Source of the DNA: Humulus lupulus
Taxonomy: Eukaryota; Streptophyta; Magnoliopsida; Rosales; Cannabaceae
Length of the DNA stretch: 64,000 nucleotides
Direction of reading: 5' to 3'
Assembly (NCBI RefSeq): GCF_963169125.1
Contig: NC_084793.1
Span: 46,247,578-46,311,577, forward strand
In this document: positions 56,041 through 64,000 of the stretch, piece by piece
How the letters are laid out: every line of letters begins with the position of its first letter
How positions within the stretch are numbered: the stretch's first letter is position 1
Notes under the pieces: model-generated
Database searches by the model: none
Told to the model about the DNA's origin: nothing
What the model saw: only the letters and a program-made list of their open reading frames with translations
Program-made: the position numbers and the translations under genes

Positions 56041-56563
56041 CGTAGGATTCCACAAAAATTTATTTGTACCTGCTTGTATGCATGAGTAGTGTTATTACTG
56101 CTAGGCATGCTTGTTATGACTTAGTAACATATTATTACTTGTTCATGAGCATATTGAGTTTTCTTGCTGGGCCTCGGCTCACGGGTGCTTTATGGTGCAG
56201 GTAAAGGCAAAAGAAAGCTGGACCATCCTTGAGTTGGAGAGCTTAGGTGATGATGTGTACATATGCGGCTGCTTGACCGCCACAGCCGAGGGTTTAAAGA
56301 GGAACTAGGGTTAAACCCTATTTTGTTGCTTAGGTCGGCTGATTGTAAATATTTTGTTGTAATTAACCTTTAAAATATATTTTTGGGATCCTAATGTATA
56401 TGGTAAACGTTTTAGTGAAACGTTGTATCTTAACCAAAAAATTTAACCCTAAACCGCTAATCATACTTAGTTAAACGATTATGGCCAAATGACTCGATTA
56501 GCAAGTTTAGCACTGTTTAAAATGCTCACTGTAACGGTCCCTGGAATTTAGGGTGTTACAAGT

Positions 56564-56576
56564 TGGTATCAGAGCG
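56564..56576 (+). promoter_or_regulatory. Primer-binding site of element B
   Basis: TGGTATCAGAGCG, three bases after the LTR end, complementary to the 3' end of initiator tRNA-Met. It is the best-preserved one in the window. Confidence 0.93.
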
Positions 56577-56999
56577 AGCCAAGGTTAAGAGTTCCTGAAG
56601 ATAAGCTAGGCATGTACACTCGTCACTAAAGATAGCTTCACTCAGGGAATGGTAACTATTTCTGTAGTTATGTGCTTAACTGCTTAAATAGAATGTAAAT
56701 GCTTTATCTGCACAATGTATTAGGGAGCATGAGATTCTGATAGAGCCTGGCTCTTGACTATATGATTACATGATCCATGAATATATATAAATGTGATATT
56801 TGCATGCTGGAGTTGGAGGCATGGTGTGTATGTTGGAAGAGCAGGGGTTATGATTGATGTACGAATGCTATGGGCATGTTTTTAGCACTACAGTGGGTTG
56901 TGATTGTAGTGTGGTAAGATTTTTCCCGTGGGGAAAGCTCTTGATATGATCATCATGTTTAATGGGTCAAGTGATTGACTGCAGATTCAAGCAGCAGGT
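56577..56999 (+). other. Untranslated leader of element B
   Basis: Non-coding leader between the primer-binding site and gag, homologous at its start to 1128-1260. It lacks the CTTATTAGCA repeats of element C. Confidence 0.75.
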
Positions 57000-58013
57000 A
57001 TGTATCAAAGGGAGATAATGAGACCTGGTGGTGGTTATACAGAGGCTAGGAGTTTCAGCCAGGGTTTGTGTTCTTCATCTACCCCTCAGAATTTCCAACA
57101 AATGTTTATAGATTTGCAATTAAGATTGCAGAGGAAAGAGGAAGAGATTAGGTGTTTGAAGCAACAACAGAATCTGTCGGGGAACACCTATTCCTTTGTT
57201 ATGCCAAGAGTGGCACCATTTTTGGCTCGGCCTAGGGTTGAGAACAAATGGGAATTTCTCTGTGAAAGATTCCAGAAGTATTACCCTCCAGTCTTTGAGG
57301 GAGGCCTAGATCCATTCAGAGCTGAGCAATGGATGGGCATGATCAGTTCCATTCTTGATAGTATGGGTTTGGTAGGTCATGATAGGGTGATCTGTGCTAC
57401 ATATGTATTGTGGGATGATGCCCGAACATGGTGGGAAGTAGTATCCTAGACACGAGATACAGTTGTGATGAACTGGAAAGAATTTAGGCAGCTGTTTAAT
57501 GAAAGATATTACTGTGATGCAGCCAAGACTGCTAAGATGAATGAATTTCTGAATCTCATTCAGGGCAAAGCAGCAGTAACCGAGTATGTTAACAGATTCG
57601 ATGGCTTGGCCAAGTTTTCTTTTGATATGGTACCCATAGATGTAGCTCAGAAGGAAAGATTTATTCAGGGATTGAATCCCAGAATAGCTCAGGGCATTAG
57701 AGTTGCCCCATTGCATGAAATTTCTACCTACGCTTAGGTGGTAGGGAAGACTTTTGCTGTTGAAAGCACGAGAAATGAGAAGGAGAATGCTGGAGAGCAC
57801 GGAGCTCAGACAGTGACACCTCCATTTATTGGAGCGAGCAAGAAAAAGAACTGGATGACTTATCCAAAATGCACCCAGTGTAAGAGACATCATCTGGGAG
57901 AATGTCGAGCAAAAGCATGTTACTTATGTGGAATGGTTGGGCATTTCATGAGGGATTGCCCAAGACGAGGAGCATACGAGCAAAAGGGTATGGACAGCTC
58001 GACTCCAGCTTGA
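57000..58013 (+). pseudogene. gag: gag of element B (two TAG stops, otherwise open)
   Basis: ATG at 57000 ('MYQREIMRPGGGYTEARSFS'). N-terminal glutamine-rich coiled part 'QLRLQRKEEEIRCLKQQQNL', capsid 'YYPPVFEGGLDPFRAEQWMG', 'VTEYVNRFDGLAKFSFDMVP', and an intact CCHC zinc knuckle 'CYLCGMVGHFMRDC' (57918-57959). Stops at 57447-57449 and 57735-57737 are TAG where D has CAG (VASQTRD, TYAQAIE). If these two were suppressed or absent in sister copies, gag would be full length. The closing ORF ends at 58011. Confidence 0.92.
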
Positions 58014-60454
58014 GTTTTCATTCCAAGGTAGTCAGAGTCAGAGACTGAGACTGGTTCTTCTGGGGTGGCAGGTCAGCTTTCTAATTTAGTTTGGTGCCAT
58101 GTTGTTCTTTGTTTGTTGCATCTAGAGAGGCATAGACTTGTTATGCAGATTGCATGGTTATGTTGTGATGGGAATGTGATACGGTATTGGTGATTTTAAG
58201 AGATGAAGTAGATTCTGATGTAAATGACTCATAAATGGTTTTGATAAAGTTGGTTATGACTAACTTTAGTATGATCTTGGATTTGGATTGGTTAGCCAAG
58301 TGTGAGGCAATGATAAATTGCAAGGAAATGATAGTAACTCTTGGGTTTGAGAGTGGAAGACCCTTGTGGTAGCTGGCACTGTGCATGGATTTTGTATGCT
58401 TATGACATCTGTATTCAGAGCTAGAGGTCTATTACACGAGGATGCATAGAACTCTTAGCTAGTGTGGTGGATACCACTTAGGTTGTGCCAGTGGGATCAG
58501 GACAGACTGGATTAGTCTGTGAGTTTCTAGATGGATTTCCAAGGGAATTGTCAAGATTATGTTTACATAAAAAGAATAGAATGGTGTTTGGATTGGTGCC
58601 AGGAAGGGAATCAGGTCTAGGGCACTATATTGAACAGCTTCAGCAAAGTTGTAAGAACTAAAGGCTCAGTTATTAAGTAAGATGGTATTCTCCAAGGTGG
58701 ATCTTTGATCTAGTTATTACCGGCTAGAGATCGGGGAGAAGGATATGTAGAAGACTGATTTTGTATTATATAAGAGCACTAGGAGTGCTAGGTGATGTTC
58801 TGAGAATTTGGTTAATGCCAAGTTGTTTTTATGAATTAGATGAACAGAGTATTCAAAGATTTATCTAAGTTGGATTTGTGATCGTCTTGATTGGTGATAT
58901 TGTGATATATTCTTGGTTGGAATTTGACAAGGTCAAGGAACGCCTCAGAAGGCAGGAGTTTCCTTGGATGGGCAGGATATTAGATGTGCTTCGGGAAAGA
59001 ATTCTGGGTCTTCTTGTAGATCAGAATCAGTTTGCAGGTTGTTATGACACCTCAGTGACAGGGAAAAGTGATTGCCTATGCATCATGTTGGTTAAAGGAT
59101 CTGACCAAAACTAGAGTAGAGTTTCTGGTGGGCCAGGTGGCCAGCTGTATACTTGATTTTACTCTTGTAGAGAAGATCTAAAGGAAGAAAGCTAAATGGA
59201 CCACATATGGGAGAATTGAAAGGAATGTCTTAGCTGGATTAGCTAAGGATTTTACACTGTCAGGTGTGAGTTTATTGAGGTATAGAGATCGGATTTGGAA
59301 TCTGATGGACACTGGGATTAAACAGGAGATTCTAGATGAATCTCATACTACTCTTATTTTCTCTTCATCCAGGCATCATGAAAGATGTACCAAAATATGA
59401 AAGCTTTATAGTGGTGGCCTGGGATGGAGAGGGACATAATGGAATATGTGGCAAAGTTCTTAACCTATTAGCAGGTCAAGACAGGGTATTAGAAACCAGT
59501 AAGGTCATTATAGCCTTTGAGTATTCCATAGTGGAAATAAGGAAACATCGCGATGGGTTTCGCGGTGGGGTTGCCCAGGATAGTGGGTCAGGGTGATTTG
59601 GATTGGGTCATTATGGACCAGTATTTAAAGTGAGCCCACTTCTACCAGTAAGGATGAGTAACACAGATGATTAGTATTCAGATCTTTGGGTGAGAAAGGT
59701 AGTAAGCCTTCATAGAATTCGAGGTCCATCTTTTCAGATGAAGACTCTATTATTACTTCCATGTTTTGGGGAAAGTTGCAGAAGGCAATGAATATACAGT
59801 TGAATTTAATATAGTTTATTACTCTCACACTGATGGTAAGTCAGAGAGAGAGTTATCCATTTATTGGAAGAGCATCTTATGAGATGAATGAGATATTATA
59901 TCTGGATCCTAAGGTAGTTCAGGAGATCATTGGGATTTTTGAAAAGGTTAGAGCTTGGATGCTCACTTCTTAGAGTAAAAAAAAAAATTATGATGATTTG
60001 AGATGTGGGAACATGGAGTTCCAAGTAGAAGATTGTATCTTCCTAAGAGTATCACCATGGAAAGGGGAAGGATATAAGGGAAAGTTGAGCCCTGGATTAA
60101 TAAGACTGTTTGAATTCTGGATAGGACCGATCAGGTTTCCTATGGATTGGCCTTATCTTTGGCACTGCCAGTTGTACACAGTGTATTTCGTATTTCCATG
60201 TTGAGGACATGGGTTAGAAGAAAATCATGTGTTGAGTTATGAGAATCTGGAGATTGAGGATAAGTTGTCCTTTAAGGAGTAGCCAGTTCAGTTTTTAATG
60301 GAAAGAATAAGGTTCTGAAGAAAAAAATTGTACCTTGAGTTAAGGTATGTTACAGAAACAGTGAGGTCGAGGGAACGACCTGGGAAAATGGAATCAGTTG
60401 TGCGGAATTTATATTTCGGGTCGTTCAGATAAATTTCGATGATGAAATTTCTAT
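58014..60454 (+). pseudogene. pol: Heavily decayed pol of element B
   Basis: Only islands remain: protease-like 'LIKLVMTNFSMILDLDWLAK' (58240-58300), RT-like 'VFSKVDL' (58688-58710), 'IVLIGDIVIYSWLEFDK' (58880-58930, where relatives have the FIDD active site, so the first Asp is lost), and an integrase tail 'NMEFQVEDCIFLRVSPWKGE' (60010-60075). RNase H and integrase core cannot be followed. At about 2.4 kb the region is far shorter than a normal Tekay pol, so there are internal deletions as well. Confidence 0.85.
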
Positions 60455-60468
60455 AAGGAGGGGATAGT
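60455..60468 (+). promoter_or_regulatory. Polypurine tract of element B
   Basis: 'aaggaggggatagt' is directly followed by the LTR start TGTAATGACCC. It is intact despite the decay of pol. Confidence 0.92.
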
Positions 60469-62975
60469 TGTAATGACCCAAATTTCCTAATAAGGTTTAG
60501 GTTCTTGATTAGGAGGTCGGGAATGCCATAATTGATTTATTATGTCATTAAATGATTATATGCATGTTTATGTGAATTATATTATTATATGATGATAAAT
60601 GCATGCATGTGGGTCCACATTTCATGATAGGGGCATTTTGGTAATTTGGCCCGTTGAGGGCATAATTGTGTATTTTCATGCATGTTGATGAGCTATTGAT
60701 GAGGCCACATTATAATGTGAATTTGTTCAAGATTTTCGTCATGAGACGATCTTTTAATGCAGGTTAGCGGTTTGGTCATAACGGGGTTGATTTTGGGGCT
60801 CGGGGTGAGTCTCGGGGTAATTTGGTGATTAGAACATTGCCGGGAATAAAAGGGTAATGAGATATGATTTATCAGCATTTGAGAATATTAGGAATAACAG
60901 GAATTGGAGGGTGTTAATTATGATTAACGAGATAGGCGGGAAAGGACGGTTTTGCCCTTGGAGGTTGTTTAAGGTTTTAATTAAGCTTAGGGGCAATAAG
61001 GCCTTTTCACCCTAAGGATATATATTAGCCATTGAAGGCTATAGAACCTTGCCAAAACAGAGTGAGCTACTTTCTCTCCTGTACACCATTTCTTCTTGGA
61101 TTTTTTAGCTTAATTTGAGGAACAAAGCTAAGGAAGTGGACCTTGAGGGCTTAGGGTTGTGTTCCACCATTGAAGAGGGTTCTAAACTAAGCTTTAGGTA
61201 AGGTTCTAGCCATTAAAACTCTGGTTCTTTCCCTATTTCTCATTTGGTTTTCAGCTGGATTTTTGAGTTGGATAATGGGAATTGATGGGAGTTTTTGGCA
61301 AGGGTTGCTTGGGTTATAATGCCTAGGATTTGTGTATATGGTTTTTGGGTTCAATTGGGCATTTTAATGGGGATTGGAAGCTTTTTTTTTCAAGTTGAAA
61401 ATGGAGGAATCAAAGGAGGAAAAAACCAGGGCAGTTCTGCCTGGTCCTAGCGCTACAGCGCCCAAAGGACAGCGCTTGCCAGGGAAAAACTCCCATGCTT
61501 ATAGCGCTGAGGCGCTAGGGGGGCAGCGATGTAGCGCTACCCTGCTAATCCTTATTCATATTTTGAGCACTTTTGAGGGTTTTTGGCTCGGGGTTTCAAT
61601 TCCTAAGGTTCGGGATCGAATCTACTCACCGTTTGGGTACAATTCGGGGTCCCAGGAGTGAGGTTTAGGTCAGGAACCTTTTATTGTTGATTTCATTAAT
61701 TGGAAGTTATATTTGGTTATGACTAGGTGACCGCTAGGGGATTAAAGGATCGATCGTTCTCAAGGGTCCTTCATTTGTTATTTCTCGCTCAAACCAGAGG
61801 TAAGAAAACTGCACCCCATATGTGACATGCATGGTTATTATTGAGGCATGTTGCGTGTTTAAATGTGGACTTTGATTGCATATTAAATGCTTAGCAATCT
61901 TGCTTATCTGTGAATGGCACTGACCTATAAGTCAGGAATCGGCAATGGTGTCAGTACTAACTGTGAAGCTGTGACTTACTAGTCAAGTTCGGCAGTAGTA
62001 CTGAGCACTGGTCGTATGGTATTGACTTATGAGTCAAGAACGGTTTTAGCGTGTTTAATGCAAGCCAAAAATATTAAATCTAATCGACATAAGCATTATG
62101 GTCCTGAGCATGAAATGCTTGACCGACCTTAAGTTCAATGAAAACTAAAAGCTCTTGACTAGTCTAAAGGCTAGTTATTTAGAGTCAGAGCCGAAAAGGC
62201 TAAGGTGACCTACACGTCACATGGATAGGAGGGTATGGGACCTCCGAGATAGACTTATTAGTTATTTGACCGAGACAGACTTATCAGTCATCTGACCGAA
62301 ATAGACTTATCAGTCATCTAACCGAGATAGACTTATCAGTCATCTATTTTGAAAGTGACTTATCAGTCAACTATTCAAAGAGAGACTTATTAGTCGTCTA
62401 CCTCAGAGAGACTTATTACCTCAGAGCTAGAGACTTATTAGTCATCTACTCAGAGCGCAGGACTCCACAAATATTTATTTGTACCTGCTTGCATGCATGA
62501 GTAGGGTTATTACTGCTAGGGATGCCTGTTATGACTTAGTAACATGTTATTACTTGTTCATGAGCATATTGAGTTTTCTTGCTGGGCTTCGGCTCACGAG
62601 TGCTTTGTGGTGTAGGTAAAGGCAAAAGAAAGCTAGACCATCCTTGAGTTGGAGAGCTTAGGTGATGATGTGTACATATGCAGCTGTTCGTTCGCCAAGG
62701 CCGAGGGTTTAAAGAGGAACTAGGGTTAAACCCTATTTTTCCACTTAGGTCGGCTGGTTGTAAATATTTTGTTGTAATTAACCTTTAAATTATATTTTTG
62801 GGATCCCAATGTATATGGTAAACGTTTTAGTGAAACGTTGTATCTTAACCAAAAATTTTAACCCTAAACCGCTAATCATACTTAGTTACACGATTATGGC
62901 CAAATGACTCGATTAGCGAGTTTAGCACTGTTTAAAATACTCACCGTAACAGACCTTGGAGTTTAGGGTGTTACG
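60469..62975 (+). repeat. 3' LTR of element B
   Basis: 2507 bp, TGTAATGACCC to GGGTGTTACG (last A changed to G). It gives the empty site for the solo LTR at 53117 and carries the shorter version of the 26-28-bp array. The ORF at 61374-61661 inside it is not a gene. Confidence 0.95.
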
Positions 62976-63502
62976 ATAACCTACTTCCACTTAGTATTTT
63001 TATTGATGTATTATGAAACCTACGATCAGCGAACTAGAGTTCACTGAGTTTCACAAGCTCCAAAAAAGGCTACAAAAGTCGTGTATAAAAAGCACTAGTT
63101 CTCTCCGAGTACAAATTATTGCATTTTTCTTTAAATGAGTCCCATGAATCCTATTTATAGGCTCAAGGATGCACATATGGGCCAATGAGCCTTGTCTAAT
63201 TTTGTTACAAGCATATTTGAATAATAACAGAAATCATAATCTTTACACATAAATAGGGTCAAATATGTTTAAAATAAATGCCTTATAACTGTATTTGAAC
63301 TCAGGTGTCGTTACTACAACCAGCCCTAGTAGCATATGCCAGCACCTCTTCTGCCGTACTGTTCAGAATCTTTCTTGAATCCATCGAGCAGCTTATACTC
63401 TGGTCGCTGGTTGACCTAAATGTAATCACTAAATAGTCACGTGCAACCCACGTGCTCATTGATTTTGCCACGTCAGCAAGTAAGTATTTTTCAAGGTAAA
63501 CA
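62976..63502 (-). repeat. 5' LTR of element A, U3 side and promoter
   Basis: It continues from 52566 after the ATAAC duplication. On the minus strand TATAAATAG at 63160-63151 is the core promoter of element A. It ends at GGTAAACA (63502), where the Athila-like LTR of F resumes. Confidence 0.92.
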
Positions 63503-64000
63503 CATTGATTTATTTGTTGTTTCTTTAGATTGATTCACACTAAATACTTTGAAATTATATCTTAAAAAGTGAAGATAAATCTTTATATTTCTAAAATAGC
63601 TTGTGCTTAAATATAATATCTAATTTGAATAAGTGATGGTTTGATTAATTTCTACTATTACTAAAACTTGGGAATCAATGTACTTATCAATATTTTTGAA
63701 CTTATGTTTTGTGGATTCTATTATCTTAATAATCTTTCTTCTCTCATCTTGTTTACAATTATTAATTTAGTTATGTATATATTGTCTTTAATATCTTTAT
63801 TATTATCTTTTATTTTATTTGCTTGAAACAAAAATCTCATCAATCTTTGGAGCTAGGTTAGAATTTATTAATTTTGGTTTAAAATAGTTTTCTTTTTTAT
63901 TTTAGACAACTCATTTGGGTTCGACATCTTTACTTACACAATCACTATTCTATATGAACAATTCATGCACTTGCGATATAAATTTTAAAACATACCCATT
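63503..64000 (+). repeat. 3' LTR of Athila-like element F (continued to the window edge)
   Basis: 'cattgatttatttgttgttt' follows on from 38044 after the CATTG duplication. AT-rich, no gene. The LTR end is not reached inside the window. Confidence 0.75.

Larger units (their letters stand above)
52567..56560 (+). repeat. 5' LTR of element B, interrupted by a solo LTR
   Basis: TGTAATGACCC to GGGTGTTACA. Net length is about 2.66 kb, against 2507 bp for the 3' LTR. The first 220 bp differ from the 3' LTR at only two positions. The extra length comes mostly from more copies of a repeat at 55660-56040. Confidence 0.95.
52567..62975 (+). mobile_element. Tekay-like element B, full length, TSD ATAAC
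   Basis: Both LTRs, primer-binding site, gag, decayed pol and PPT are present. ATAAC flanks it at 52562-52566 and 62976-62980. The pre-insertion site is seen intact in the 3' LTR of A near 38160. Without the solo LTR in its 5' LTR the element is about 9.1 kb. Confidence 0.95.
38045..63502 (-). mobile_element. Tat-lineage Ty3/gypsy element A, with nested insertions
   Basis: The element reads on the minus strand: 5' LTR 63502-62976 plus 52566-52444, PBS, gag, protease, RT, RNase H, a second RNase H, integrase, antisense ORF region, PPT, 3' LTR 38689-38045. Flanking 5-mers TATTG (38040-38044) and CATTG (63503-63507) agree in four of five bases. Both LTRs come to 645 bp once the insertion in the 5' LTR is removed. 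Without element B and two solo LTRs the element is about 11.7 kb, usual for Tat elements. Confidence 0.9.

Overview
The window is a repeat-dense stretch of a plant nuclear genome. Almost all of it is nested LTR retrotransposons: Ty3/gypsy Tekay/Del-like chromoviruses, one Tat-lineage element, one Athila-like element, and Ty1/copia fragments. It also holds a 5S-rRNA-bearing TRIM of the Cassandra type and a plant-type U6 snRNA pseudogene. I see no intact host gene, tRNA gene or CRISPR array. The species cannot be named from this sequence alone; an angiosperm is most likely. Every polyprotein is broken, and many stop codons sit exactly where a related copy has a glutamine codon.

Layout, outer to inner. 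(1) A plus-strand Tekay-like element, C: 3' part of its 5' LTR (1-1111), primer-binding site, leader, gag-pol (12158-15886). Its 3' end is probably the integrase tail and 3' LTR at 27574-31570 (called E). Its leader holds a minus-strand solo LTR (1619-12152). That LTR is itself split by an 8.6-kb composite insertion (2810-11412) bounded by outward-facing inverted Cassandra half-elements and a 5-bp duplication, ACGAT. (2) Between C and E lies a block of minus-strand Tekay element D (16138-22725), a copia pol fragment (22837-23609), a copia LTR (23610-25337) and a gypsy LTR (25338-27573). (3) A 5'-truncated Athila-like element F (31578-36755) runs into its 3' LTR (36756-38044, resumed at 63503). 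(4) That LTR is split by the minus-strand Tat element A (38045-63502, about 11.7 kb without its insertions). A carries solo LTRs at 39884-41883 and 49695-51016. Its 5' LTR is split by plus-strand Tekay-like element B (52567-62975), whose own 5' LTR is split by a minisatellite-bearing solo LTR (53117-54448).

The most unusual object is the composite at 2810-11412. From left to right it reads: an inverted Cassandra LTR and internal domain; a primer-binding site shared with a foreign 3.2-kb LTR (itself holding a solo LTR); an antisense gene-like ORF with its own TATA box; a U6 snRNA pseudogene fused at its 3' end to a second Cassandra primer-binding site; and a second, oppositely oriented Cassandra internal domain and LTR. 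The whole unit is flanked by ACGAT, which occurs only once at the matching place in a paralogous LTR (around 16930). It therefore behaves as a single integration event with two U5 ends.

No genes cooperate here in a host pathway. The functional logic is that of retroelements: LTR promoters, primer-binding sites, polypurine tracts and gag-pol remnants. The order of nesting gives a relative history: C, F and D are old; A went into F; B went into A; and the solo LTRs are recent layers.
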